This document shows, one piece after another, positions 36,275 to 47,040 of a DNA stretch of 64,000 nucleotides (positions within the stretch are counted from its first letter, which is position 1; each line of letters begins with the position of its first letter). The notes beneath the pieces are model-generated. The model saw only the letters and a program-made list of their open reading frames with translations. It was not told where the DNA came from and did no database searches. A program made the position numbers and the translations under genes. Source of the stretch: Pyricularia pennisetigena (Eukaryota; Ascomycota; Sordariomycetes; Magnaporthales; Pyriculariaceae); assembly GCF_004337985.1 (NCBI RefSeq), contig NW_021940925.1, positions 1-64,000 on the forward strand. Direction: 5' to 3'.

Positions 36275-37420
36275 TGAGCCAAATTTGCCGGCCATAACCC
36301 AGTCGTACGCCAACTAGACTTGATGGGTTTTGCCATAAATGCTTTTAATCTGGCTTTTCAATAGCAAAATACGAAGTTTCGCTTCCCAATAACCGCTAAA
36401 CAGCAAAATTGGCTCAAAATTGCAAGTTAACGTCGATAGGCCTTTTTTTGATAGCCTAAATTCCGATGTATCCAATGATTGAAAAACGTGTAACGAATAA
36501 GGAGGTAAATATAAAAACTGAACATTGTTTTGCGGGCAAAGAACTATAAACCCGTCCGTAACGTATAACCCGTGGCCTTGGAGAACTAATACTCTTTTTC
36601 AAAAGTGTTGGGCTGGGTATATGGAATAAAATTTTAAACTATGCGACAGCCGTTTCGTTATTTATCCACCCGTTTTCGGATGCACAAGATTGCCAATTAT
36701 CGAACAGGTCCTAATACGCTGGAAACCATTGTTTTATACAGCTTTTCTCTTAAATATACAGAGGGGAGGTAGGGTAACGCCCAAAGCCGATATATATTCG
36801 ATTATACTCGTCCAACCCCGTGTTTCGGGCTTTTTTGGTCGTAAAGGCCGGATCCCGTTAAACCCTAATACCAGGCCATTAAAACCTTTACTTTGCATTA
36901 TACTAATTTCGTCCTCAATTAACGGATTTTCCGGTTTTTAACGTTGATAATGGGATTGGTAATATAAAGCCACCAAGATTTGATTACTTCCGTAATAACC
37001 CCATCAACGTCAGCATATTCTATTTTCCGGGGCCGATGGGTCTTTGAAAATTGGATTCCGCGTTATAAAACCGCCAACCTAATGTTTTCAAAGGCCTTTC
37101 GTCGTTCCGGAAGCTTGAATAATATGTTGTTCAAAACCGCGTAGTTTTTAATGCGTTGGTGGAAGGCCTAAATTGGTTTGAACAAGTCCCCAATCAGTTA
37201 GGTGTTTTTCTTGCTTAGGTGGAAGCTTTTGAAAAGGCTTTTGTGCTTCTTTATAAAGTTGAGTATTATTTAAACGATGGCGAAGTCTAAATCTAGGAAT
37301 ACCCCATTTCCGGGAGGCTTTTGAAACTGATTCGCCTGTACTAACGTCTTAATGGCGCAGATAAGTTGGTTTTCTGTATGTTGCTTTATGATAAGCTAAA
37401 GTAAGAGAAATTGCAAAGGC
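36275..37420 (-). pseudogene. Transposase D, N-terminal and central part
   Basis: Collinear on the minus strand with the transposase at 51971-53578 from the KPLLNPF region (near 36300) back to the N-terminal helix-turn-helix (near 37290-37390). Less AT-rich than transposase B but with stops and an altered first catalytic motif. Confidence 0.65.
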
Positions 37421-37524
37421 CAAATTCAAAAGTGCAAACTTTGTCGAGATACTGATATAAAAACGAAGGATAAAAATAGAGGCGTTGTTATTTTTGGGTG
37501 ACCAACAGGGGGTACCCGACGTTA

Positions 37525-37700
37525 CAGCGAAAAAAAGGCCGGAACGGGGGGAGGGGGCTGGACGAGTATAATCGAATATGAATCGGCTACGGGGGCTGCC
37601 CTACCTCCCCTCGTTATACTTGAGGGAAGAAGAATACAACGGCAGTGGTTCCAGCTGTGAGAGTCTTGCCCTGGTAACGTACTCCGGGTGATTGACACTT
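37525..37700 (+). pseudogene. Internal fragment of another Fot1-like transposase
   Basis: In plus orientation it reads KKAGTGGGGWTSIIEYESAT then PPLVI, matching KEPGTRGWTSIIECVSAT...PPLVIFKG of the intact enzyme. Only about 45 codons, in the opposite orientation to transposon D just to its left. GC-rich, so not RIPed. Confidence 0.6.
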
Positions 37701-37941
37701 TCAATCGACAGCAAAATCTAATTGAAATTTAAGAAATTGGTAAACACTAAAGAAATTATAAGTCTTTAGGAGAAATGCAAAGGAAACGGAAAAGAAAGGA
37801 CAAATCCGGGTAACGGGTGACGTTATTGGTGATGGGTTTGGGTGATAGCACGGACAACATCACTCGTGCGGTGCCCCAAGATCACATCATAGTTGTTGCC
37901 GCGATCGGGTTCACTGGTACTATTTCAATCGTCCTTTAGAG

Positions 37942-38913
37942 TTAGTAGCTACCTACACATGTATTTGCAAGACCAAACACCTGTTCAAAGAACTTTCGCA
38001 AGTCCTTGTCCATCCATGTTTGCAAAGCTCGGAAAACCGCCAACAACTTGTACATTGCCAACAAGGTGTTGGTGCCACCAATGTTGATATGGTGTATAAA
38101 TTCGAGCCGACTGCCACGATCACAAATATACGAAAGTTTTCAGTCAAGTTCTGTGACTAAAATAACTGGCAATGTCGATGGGGCTTGGACACCCGTCTCA
38201 AATGCCCAAGCCTCCATGCGAGCAAACCAGCCAGCAGCCCATACCGACATTGGCGTACGACCTATATTGGCGGCCGCCAAGACATTAGTTTCAATTGGCG
38301 CCCCCAGTGGACGGTACCTCAGAGGCCCGTAGTCAGAATGATTCACGGACACGGATGTGCTTTGCCGGAGAGCTGTTCTGACCGCCGCTCCTAGGTCCGT
38401 ATTTACGGATTCGTCCAGCACTAGGGCAAAATCAATCATCTTGGCCGAGCTCGGTTGCCCTTTAGTTTTCGTTACCGAGGTTTCAGCTGAAGACGTTGCA
38501 GATATACCGTTAACTTGAACAGGCGCCCATTCCTTCGCGATGCGCGCCGTTGTAACTGGGAGATTTGTAACCCCAGAGCACCATTTTGTCGCTTGCCTGA
38601 GGAGTGGATAATGCACTTGGCTGTTCCAAGAACACTCTGATGCCTCGTCATTGAAGCAGGCGTCTGCGGTCTTTTGGATTTCCAAGAGCTCCTCCAGCTC
38701 CGCCTCCAGCTGAGCCTTTGTCGCGGGCACGTCGTCGTCCTCTTGATACCAGTCATCCCTCCATGCTCTGCTGGCGAGCTTCTTCTGGATGGCTGGTCTG
38801 GCCCGAGCAGGAACAAACGCTGTTTGCAAATCCACAATCTGCTCTATTCTTTGTTGTAGCTGGAGGACGTCGGGTAGCTGCTTGAGGGCGTCCCTAAGCG
38901 GCGCAATCTGCAC
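37942..38913 (-). pseudogene. Truncated PDDEXK-like gene with a premature stop and altered E-x-K motif
   Basis: Paralogue of the gene at 11606-13051. It begins (non-ATG, in mid-homology) at IAPLRDALKQL and runs through MIDFALVLDE, VSVNHSDYGPLRYRPLGAP and IETNVLAA. The E-x-K of the paralogue (IETKSPG) is IETN here, losing the expected catalytic Lys. An in-frame TGA (about 38140-38142) sits where the paralogue has Trp, after which the same frame continues with YKLLAVFRALQTW and DKDLRKFFEQ to a TAA at 37942. A stop replacing TGG and the missing N-terminus mark it as a pseudogene; the TGG-to-TGA change fits mild RIP. Confidence 0.7.
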
Positions 38914-38972
38914 TGGCTTTTCGAGCCTCTGGAAATCAATCGTTCCCTCGTGGGAGCGTCATCAGTTGCTGC

Positions 38973-39383
38973 TTACAGAATCTGCTTTGCATTTGGCTTG
39001 TTCATATTTACCTCGTCATATGACTTGATCGAATTATGGACCTCTCCCCAGTCATAGAAGCCATCCTCGCCAGAAGACTCATCCCACAACACAACCTGCG
39101 CGCCGAAATACTGACGAGCAAGGTAACTAACTGTTTCCAGGTAGTCATAGACATCGCTGCAGGGGCCACTTATCCTGGAGCTAAAGCGACGGAACTTGTG
39201 ACCCTGGAATGGAAGCAGCGGATGTTCGCCCGCGTGGAAGTGGACAACATTGACTTCAACACGCACCTGCTCGTCATGTTTGTAGGCTTCCTTGACGGCA
39301 GTGATGAAGCGCAGCCACCTTTGATTGTCCATGGAATTATTTTCCAGTGGCGGAACCATGTCGAAACCAGCATCAAGGCCCAT
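38973..39383 (-). CDS. Small conserved fungal protein of unknown function
   Basis: A 136-codon frame with an ATG start, beginning MGLDAGFDMVPPLENNSMDN and continuing through HAGEHPLLPFQGHKFRRFSS, YLETVSYLARQYFGAQVVLW and YDWGEVHNSIKSYDE. I recognise this as a widespread Pezizomycotina hypothetical family of this length, with the same N-terminus and the same HKF.RFSS and YDW.EV blocks. No function is established to my knowledge. No signal peptide or membrane segment. It ends 60 bases upstream of the PDDEXK-like pseudogene on the same strand. The frame is intact and not RIPed, so it may be functional. Confidence 0.7.
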   Translation of the reverse strand: MGLDAGFDMVPPLENNSMDNQRWLRFITAVKEAYKHDEQVRVEVNVVHFHAGEHPLLPFQGHKFRRFSSRISGPCSDVYDYLETVSYLARQYFGAQVVLWDESSGEDGFYDWGEVHNSIKSYDEVNMNKPNAKQIL

Positions 39384-39579
39384 TGTAGGACGGCTATGGG
39401 GTTTTAATAGCAGACACCAAGCAGAAAGATTGGTTATGTAATATCGTTATTTATGTCTGAAATGGATTATGAAAATGCCAATGCGGGAAGTCATGATAGA
39501 GAGGGTGACGTGTGAGAAGTTACAAAGGCTGGGCGGTTTGAATTTTTATCTATTGACCGCCCTATCAAAAGGACAGATA

Positions 39580-39868
39580 ACGTTGCGTACCCCCCTACCG
39601 GCACCCCAAAAATAACAACACTTCTATTTTTGCTCCCGTACTTCTATTATAAATATCTGTATCGATTCGATACCTTCTCTATGACTATTTTGTTAATTTT
39701 CCTTCCTCACATCCCAAAATGAAAGAATATACCTAAAATCAGCTTATTTCCGCTATTGATGACGTTAAAAATGGCGAATCAATTACAAAAACCTCCCGAA
39801 AATGGGGTATACCTCCGAGTACCCTTCCAGGTGGTCTTGGCAGTGCCCAATCAGTAAAAAAAAGCAAT
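39580..39868 (+). pseudogene. 5' end of a Fot1-like transposon with transposase N-terminus
   Basis: TIR ACGTTGCGTACCCCCCTACCG starts at 39580 after TA. From 39720 the frame reads MKEYT, a stop, then NQLISAIDDVKNGESITKTS and RKWGIP, the N-terminal HTH of the Fot1-like transposases. It is cut at 39869-39870 by the next element. Confidence 0.7.
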
Positions 39869-39870
39869 TA

Positions 39871-40345
39871 CCGTTGGACTCCATATGTCCGGCCCTAAAG
39901 TCCGGTCCCTCAAAAAACATGACGACGAATTACCGCTTTTATAAACCGATATAAACATTAAACTATCAACGCACAACAATATAATAATTGTTCAGCTCTT
40001 CTGGTTTTTTAGCTTCTTCCCCATCATTGAAACCTTTGCAAATTCCCCCATTATTTTCCTGTAATTTATAAACGTTCTTTTTGTTAACCTTAGCTCGTTT
40101 GGATCCGGAACAACCCTTCTTTTTTTCGCCGGTCGTATTGCTTCCAACTGTGCTTCCAACGAACTGATTTTTTGTTGGGCCTCAGCCAATAGGGTTTCCT
40201 TGGCTTTAAAGCTTTATTGGACTTTGCAAATAAAAGTCGTGAAGTGGTGTTGCTTTTTTTCGGACTGTGAAACTTTCCCAAACAAGTAAAGACGGGTCGT
40301 TAATTTTTTGGGTTGGGTTTCCCAGTCTTTTGTCGCTTACTGGTA
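39871..40345 (-). pseudogene. 3' fragment of another Fot1-like element (C-terminal transposase)
   Basis: Begins with a diverged copy of the 51872-type TIR (CGTTGGACTCCATATGTCCG...AAAGTCCGG). The minus frame 40189-39992 (MAEAQQKISSLEAQLEAIRP) matches the tail of the intact transposase (LAEAQQKISLLKAKLEAVRP). The upstream part of the gene is missing after about 40345. Confidence 0.7.
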
Positions 40346-41300
40346 TGCCAGAAGCACTCCGAGTCTGTGTGATGAATTGATTGGCAATTTCTGATTGCTA
40401 TGAGCTATTTAAAACAAAATATATATGTCTAGTTGGGCTACCCCACCTGTCTGCATCGTAAGAAAAAGAAAGATGAGAAGTTGAACACGAGTGAAAAAGT
40501 CAGGAAAAAAAGATAACTAGACATTTTCCCTCAGGTTGATTTTTTATACATTGGTAAACCTAGATAGCTGTTGAGAATCGCCGATCTTCCACCTGAATAC
40601 TGAAATTACTTTCCGAGCTCAATATTAGGCTCCTGTTTATCCATCGTAACGCGATTCTGTGAATGTGATTATTGGCTGATATCTACAGGTTCGTGCGGAG
40701 GCTGTTGCCAGAACTGGAACGTCAATCATATGTTATTATCTTCCTCAGATCAAACGGGGACCCCTTGGAACGCTTGAGAACCCTGAATACTCTAGGCAGT
40801 CACAAGTCATGTTGTCAAGATAGGTCAGGGTAAAATATACAGCTTCTTCTAGTAATGGAGAAGTTGCGGAGGGCACGACAGCAACCCAAGCAACAGCGAT
40901 CATCAATAAACCACCAGAAGGCTAAGGAGTGTTAGGCTTTCCCAACCAAGACCGGGCTTCTTGAACGCCACGCAACCCGACAGAATTTGTTAATACAATT
41001 ACATATGTCGAAATTAGCTCCAAAAACGTATATGCCTATCAAAAAGCTGCTTATTTCTGGTCCCCAATGTTAATTCTTGTTCCGATATTTTGCTTCCAAC
41101 CATCCCAAAAGCCCGGTGTGGCAACTTCTCTACGTGAAACGCACGTGTGCAAATGATAAATTTCGTCTGCAAAAGTCTACTACATCTCGTTAAGACCCTT
41201 ATCGGAACAGACCAAAAACCATGTATTGGATGTGGTACCGAGTCTGTCGCTCGACTGTGGTATTTGTCTGGAAAATGGAGGCGGTCCGGGCTGGAGGTTA
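40346..41300. other. No gene identified
   Basis: Mixed-composition spacer between a transposon fragment and the intact element at 41303. Only short frames in both directions; nothing recognised. Confidence 0.4.
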
Positions 41301-41302
41301 TA

Positions 41303-43183
41303 AGTCGGACCCCCTGATCTCCGATCACCCCCCATCTCCGATCACCTCAAACACCACATGAAACATCGCGACCTCCATAATAAAAGAGCTGTCCTCCCAT
41401 CAAATCTTTGTCAATGAATCCCAAATTTTACTCAATTATTCTTCTGGTAAAAATGAAGCAATATTGCGAATATGACATCGAACAGGCTTGTATACAAGTC
41501 GCTAGCGGCGTCGGAATCCGAAAAGCCGCGATTCAACACGGAATTCCATATGCCACCCTCCACGGCCGAATACGCGGCGCCCAACCGATATCGAAAGCCA
41601 AAGAACCTTCGCAACGATTATCGGCTACCCAAGAAGCTCACCTTTCGACTTGGGTGCGTACCCAAGCCGAACTAGGGCTCCCACCTACTCATGAAGATCT
41701 CCGTCAGTTAGCAAGCCGGGTGCTATTAACTTCAGGAGTTACTCAACCGCTCGGAAAACGTTGGATTAACGGTTTTTTGGCACGGCATCCTTCCCTTAAG
41801 GTACAGAGACCTTTGCGGATTGATTCTCAGCGTGTTAATGGAGCTACTACTGAAATAATCAGAAATTGGTGGCGAAGGCTAAACCACCCCGAAGTTAAGC
41901 CTATTAAACCGGAAAACCGTTGGAATATGGATGAGGCAGGTATACTGGAAGGCCAAGGATCAAATGGCCTTATTATCGGATCCCAAAACACTAAAGCTTT
42001 GATTAAAAAACAACCTGGAAGTCGCATTTGGACGACCTTTTTGGAGTGCATTTCAGCTACCGGCCGGGCCCTTCCTCCCCTCGTTATATTCAAAGGTAAA
42101 TCGGTACAACAACAATGGTTCCCTTCGAATACCAATCAATTCAAAGATTGGAAGTTTACCGCTACTCCCAACGGCTGGACCGATAACGATACCGCTTTGG
42201 AATGGCTCAAAACTGTATTTTTGCCAAATACTCGTCCTAACGACCCCAAAGATGCTAGGTTACTAGTTATCGACGGCCACAAATCACATACCACACCGGG
42301 ATTTATGCTTGAATGCTTCGTCAACAACGTATATATAATATATTTACCGGCACATACGTCTCACGTACTCCAACCTTTGGATTTAGCGGTGTTTTCGGTA
42401 CTCAAGGAAGCATATCGACGACGGTTCTCTTCTACGGCCTACTTCAACAATTCAACGGTTGTTGGAAAGCGGCTTTTTCTCCAAAATTACCGGTTTGCAC
42501 GCCAAAAAGCACTTACAATTCGAATTATTACAAGCGGGTGGTATGCAACGGGTTTATGGCCGGTTAATATCGCCAAACCGTTGTTAAGTCCCCTACTCCT
42601 CGAAAATAGGAATGTTCCCAGCCAACAGCAAGCAATTACACCTCCAAATAGTAACTCCAAGCGTCTGAAGTCCCCAGAGAACCCCGGAGAGATATCGGAT
42701 TTGGTTAAAACCGGTTCTGTTATCGTATGGAAAACCCCAAAAGGATCTAAAGGGGTAACGGATCAGCTGGTGCAATATACCCAGCTAACTGGCGGCGACT
42801 CTACTCAACGGCTATTGTTTTCCAAACTCCGAAAAAGCTGTGAATTTAAAGATATCGAACTTGCAATGGCAAAAAGAAAGATTGAAGAGTTGGAGGCCCA
42901 ACTGGAGGTAGTTGCACCACGGAAAAAAAAGAGGGTTGATCCAGACCCTAATTTTACGTTCGTTGGATTGCGGGAAGTACAGCAGGCTCAAGCTGATGCA
43001 GGTGCAATTGAGGAAGTGGTGGAGGAATCTCCAGAGCCTGAGGATTCCAATGATATAATTGATTGTATCTTTGCAGCTAGTTAAGTGGTCGATATAGCAG
43101 GTTGTTGTTTGAGATGTCGTTTCAGATCGCGATTTTTAGGGTGATCGGAGATGGGGGGTGATCGGAGATCAGGGGGTCCGACT
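41303..43183 (+). mobile_element. Intact pogo/Fot1-like transposon (second family)
   Basis: Perfect 44-base TIRs (41303-41346 and 43140-43183) starting AGTCGGACCCCCTGATCTCC, with TA at 41301-41302 and 43184-43185. Within each TIR the segment ATCTCCGATCACC occurs twice. One open transposase gene fills the interior. No RIP, so a young copy. Confidence 0.9.
41453..43084 (+). CDS. Pogo/Fot1-like DDE transposase (second family)
   Basis: Cuts and pastes the element by its TIRs into TA sites, acting in the nucleus. The frame is open from 41408; I take the ATG at 41453 (MKQYCEY) because it aligns with the start of the related enzyme at 51971-53578 (MKQYTEN); an upstream ATG exists at 41414. Order: psq-type helix-turn-helix (IRKAAIQHGIPYATLHGRI), CENP-B/Tc5-type DNA-binding region (LPPTHEDLRQLA...LGKRWINGFLARHP), then the DDE domain with RWNMDEAGILEG (first Asp), LLVIDGHKSHT (second) and LQPLDLAVFSVLKEAYRR (third). 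A coiled-coil-like segment (AMAKRKIEELEAQLE) and a basic patch (PRKKKR) follow, then an acidic tail. All catalytic positions are intact. Confidence 0.9.
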   Translation: MKQYCEYDIEQACIQVASGVGIRKAAIQHGIPYATLHGRIRGAQPISKAKEPSQRLSATQEAHLSTWVRTQAELGLPPTHEDLRQLASRVLLTSGVTQPLGKRWINGFLARHPSLKVQRPLRIDSQRVNGATTEIIRNWWRRLNHPEVKPIKPENRWNMDEAGILEGQGSNGLIIGSQNTKALIKKQPGSRIWTTFLECISATGRALPPLVIFKGKSVQQQWFPSNTNQFKDWKFTATPNGWTDNDTALEWLKTVFLPNTRPNDPKDARLLVIDGHKSHTTPGFMLECFVNNVYIIYLPAHTSHVLQPLDLAVFSVLKEAYRRRFSSTAYFNNSTVVGKRLFLQNYRFARQKALTIRIITSGWYATGLWPVNIAKPLLSPLLLENRNVPSQQQAITPPNSNSKRLKSPENPGEISDLVKTGSVIVWKTPKGSKGVTDQLVQYTQLTGGDSTQRLLFSKLRKSCEFKDIELAMAKRKIEELEAQLEVVAPRKKKRVDPDPNFTFVGLREVQQAQADAGAIEEVVEESPEPEDSNDIIDCIFAAS

Positions 43184-43185
43184 TA

Positions 43186-43878
43186 GTAACCACTCCATAA
43201 TTCTTCGATAACCAGATTTTCTTTTCCGAAGACGCAAAATAATCTAACTGTAACCGTTTCGGGATTCACTAAAGCTAGGATTTAAACCATGAAAGTTGAA
43301 TTTATTTAGATTTAATTTTGCCCAGTTCGAAATTGGTTATTAAAGCTTCACATGCAAGCACAATTTCGCATTTCTTTGCGAACGATAGCTGATTTGTTTT
43401 GAATCTCTTATACGCGGGTTTTCTCCGCACTGGCACGGTACTGCCTCCACCACGTTGCATCTATTATAAGTGTTACGAACAGATAGGTAAAGGTTGCATC
43501 ACGAAGTGAAGGTTTCGATAATAAAACCGATGTTTCAATTTACTTTATTCTACATTAATATGCGAGCTGGCAGCGACCAACTGCACGGTTATAACAATAA
43601 GACTTTTATTTACATAGTTCACTTCACCTACAAATAAGCATGCAAAACGCCTTAATATATACACGTTAGTACATACTAGTGGCATTTGTGAATGCTAAAT
43701 GACGTTTCCATGAAAAATGATAAAGGAGGACACACTCTTATCGAATGGCTACGCAAGCTTTGATTTTTATAAAACATACACTTTGCCAGAGGGAAACTGA
43801 AAGGATATCGAGGGTTCTTGGCACTCAATTGCGACTCAGGGTTCGCAATATCAGCTTCTGCGACTTTCAAATCCGAAA
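43186..43878. other. No gene identified
   Basis: AT-leaning spacer with only a short minus-strand frame (43870-43676) that shows no recognisable motif. Confidence 0.4.
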
Positions 43879-45596
43879 TTGTTAGGCTTTTTTAAGAATA
43901 CTCTACGAATGCGCTACTATGCTGCCATAATGGTTGCTCATGAGATAACGGGCAATATACAGAAAAGGTTCATGGAAAATGCGGTATTACTTCACCTACT
44001 TAACACAGTACGTGGCAGCCTTACTGCGAACAGTCTCGATCGCAATCCCTACGACCCAGGCGAATCCCGTGAGAATGTCCTGAAGCGGAAGTTTCTCGAT
44101 TCTTTGGCCCTAATGGCCTCAACGCACAGGGATGGAGACAAAATATCAGCCGCGACCTTGGAGGAGGGCACTCCCGACGGAACAACAATCCATATTGCCA
44201 GCAGCGATGATCTATGTAACTCGACGCTGCTTTGCCTTCAAAATTTAATACCAAACCTTAACGAAATGGCTATGATAAGTAAGATAGCGTGTTTGTCCCT
44301 TAGAAAATCCACGACTGAGGTATGTTTAGGCTAGAAATTAGCTCAAAGGACAGAAATTCTGAGAAAATCATTCGTCTCAATATTCACAAAATCCATTACT
44401 ATTTGACGGACCTCCGGAAAGATTGCGGATACCGAAACGGTCCTCTCGCGACTAGCTTTCTTATCCGAGTCCGATAAGGTCCAAAGACTTTCTGTAGGGA
44501 TAAATACCTACAAAGCCATCGCAGCTGCCATACCTGCAAATTTATCCCCTTCGCAGCTCTTACCTTACGTCGTGTGGGCGGAGAAAGCCAAGTGGGAGTA
44601 CTTGAAATATCTCGAGGTGGCGTTTTCAGCTCCAGATTCTCAGCCACCACGCCTTATAAACAGCATTTACAAGCTTGGGAGGTACTCGGTTGTATTAAGG
44701 GCTTTATACTAACCTGCTTCGGAATTTTTCTGCATTGTTCTGTCCGATGCGAATAGAAGTTGATCGCCCCTTCCCGAAATCCGCTTCTCGCTACCAAACA
44801 CCGAGTGGCCGTTCAGCCAGTTTCTCCGCAAAGTAGTGGCCGAACGCAAGCAGGAATTCGCAACGAAGGTGGCTTTTGTCTGGAACGTTGGCGACCCCGA
44901 AGCACGCTTTAGGAAGGTCTGCAGTCTGCAGCTTGGGGTGCATGCCGAAATGCAGCTTATTAACTTTTACGATCAATATCCGGGTGTTACACCTGTGTTT
45001 CGGTTCGTTGGGGTGAGCAAAAAACTGTTATTTGTCTTAGAGGTTCCTTCTAAGCCATCTATCACTACGTGGTCTCTTCTTGCCACCAAAAACTCTATCT
45101 AGCATGGAGAGTTCCGCCTTCGGCAGAACCAAGAGTGTACAGGGTTTATAAGCAAATAATTGAAGAAATGTGTAGGATTATGGAATTAGTTGCCAAACAA
45201 GACTTGAATAACCGACTGGGTCATTATCGGTCGGTTCCATACGACTCCACGGCCGGAATGTCCTTATCGGGCTTGACAAGCTTCGATCCTATTAGTTCTG
45301 ACGGCGCTACAGTTATTACTCATAACTCTTACTCGACTGATCATTTAAATGCTAGTCATGGGACTGAAGGAGCATCTATATGGGAGAATAACGTAAAGGC
45401 AACTTCGGCCGATAAGACCTTGCCGACAGCACTACAACCCACGAATGGCAACATACCAAATGTTCCACCGGTTGTTTTCAACATCTCACATACTAACGAT
45501 ACCGATAGGCGCGACTTTTGGAGGTCATTACCGATTCTGCACCAAAGCCTTCGTGGCGAATGTTATTGGAATTTTAAACGGTGGCAACAGTTTTGA
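43879..45596 (+). pseudogene. OTT_1508-like deaminase family gene, frameshifted
   Basis: Three plus-strand frames form one broken gene. 43879-44334 gives an N-terminal region (ENVLKRKFLDSLALMASTHR, EEGTPDGTTIHIAS) seen in many fungal hypothetical proteins. 44836-45020 gives LGVHAEMQLINFYDQYPG, the HAE zinc-binding/catalytic motif of the OTT_1508-like branch of the cytidine-deaminase fold, then FVGVSKK. After a frame change, 45069-45596 gives SCHQKLYLAWRVP and a long tail. The Cys-x2-Cys that should follow SKK is destroyed by the frameshift and a TAA near 45058. The middle (44335-44835) is also out of frame. The role of this family in fungi is not settled to my knowledge. Confidence 0.6.
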
Positions 45597-45835
45597 TGTG
45601 CTTCAATAAGGAAAACGAATTTATGGCTGTAGGAAACTATCTGAAGGTTGAGTTCTGCGGTGAGTTTTAGTCACGATTATCAACTCCAGCGTCAAAAAAC
45701 CCAAACTTCAGAAGCGGCCACGGACTGGCAGCGCGGAAAAGAACAATAGGTTCCACAAAAGGCTGAGGCAGCTGTCACTATTTTGCGCCAAATAGAGAGT
45801 CCAAACTTGAAAGGACGAATAACGATGAATGTTTA

Positions 45836-46589
45836 TTATGTCGTGGAGCCCGCGAGGAAACGATTGAAATAAAGCGGTATAACAGCTTTGTTTGTAAGCC
45901 TGCCGCCAACCTCCCCTTGCCCGGCGATCTCAATTTTAACGGCTAATGTGCTTTGAGTGGTGAAATAAACGGCATCAGATACTATAATAAAGATTTTATT
46001 TGCGTCGCCAAGGAGGTCTCCATTAAGCGCCATAATCCGTTGGGAAGCAAGCAACATACCGGGACCTCCATGCCCGGCAGGGAGAAGGACTGAGTTACGC
46101 GAATTCTCGAGATTAGGGCCGCTGACGAGCACCACGTATACGCCCGACTTTTCGAACACAGTATGGATGGGAAAAAAGTATCCCAGTGGTCGGCGGCCGT
46201 ACCACGGCCAGAGCGAACTGATCGCGTCTAATCACAGCATGACCTTTCCTGTAATCCTTGCTTCGATGTGAATCAGAAATATACCAACGAAACGGTCGTA
46301 GTGGACTAGATGGCGTAATATATATGCGTCCAATGCAGCGGGGTTGAAGCATGTATCCAGCAAAATAGTCGTCTATACTGCACACTGCCACTGTCTCCCA
46401 CGGTACGGTCCCTGTTTCTTGTTTTGCACACCTTAGTGAATGCAGTTTTATGATTTCGTTTAATTGGTTCTCCATTATAAACGTGTTTTTCCGCATAATT
46501 TCGTTCCATGTTAGTGCAGATTTACAACGAAGTTGTTTGCAGTTTCTGTAATGACGGCTTTGTTGCAAGATTTTTCTTAACAAAAACAC
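45836..46589 (-). pseudogene. Possible decayed gene of unknown family
   Basis: Two minus-strand frames (46589-46113 and 46159-45836) overlap by 47 bases and read like one protein split by a frameshift; the second begins FEKSGVYVVLVSGPN and looks rich in beta strands (KIFIIVSDAVYFTT, LAVKIEIAGQGEVGG). No family recognised. It lies in GC-balanced sequence without RIP. Could be a host gene or another insertion. Confidence 0.3.
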
Positions 46590-46599
46590 GCTGCAAATG

Positions 46600-47040
46600 G
46601 CAGCTTTGCAGTCCCACTGGGGATGCCTTTATCAGCTGTGCGTCCCTCGGAGAGTACCTTGTTATTTTTGGTGGCGAGAGGCAACGAAGTTGCCGGTCTA
46701 TGTGCAATGTATTCCAAGGTCGCGCAAGCGAAGCCCAACACGCCTTCAGTTCACAGTTTGCTACCACGCACCACTACACTAATCACACGAACCACTGTGT
46801 GTGAACCTCTGACGCGGGGAACTGCCTCTGGATCTTTTTGCAACTCGCAATCGTGCAAAGTTTTCGATTATGCTCCACTAGGAACATTTTAATACTTAAT
46901 TACAAACCCCCGGAATTTTAAGTTTGCCAATACGTAAAAAAAGGAGGAAAGAAAGATGGAGCTTAAATGTAATTCGTTTCAAGGTTGTAAATACTTGGGG
47001 GCTGTGCGTTGTGAGCCCACTCAAAAAGGGGGTTACAAAA
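46600..47040. other. No gene identified
   Basis: Several short overlapping frames on both strands, none with a motif; borders the AT-rich relic that starts near 47040. Confidence 0.35.

Larger units (their letters stand above)
20697..37522 (-). mobile_element. Fot1/pogo-like transposon D, outermost member of the nest
   Basis: The left part (about 20697-21302) encodes the C-terminus of a minus-strand transposase and the right part (36275-37522) its middle and N-terminus, ending in the TIR GGGGGTACCCGACGT with TA at 37523-37524. The two halves join cleanly at a TTAGCCAA-type site, where element B sits. Moderately RIPed. The left TIR (ACGTTCGGCCCC...) matches the right one only loosely, so the left boundary is approximate. 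Confidence 0.7.
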
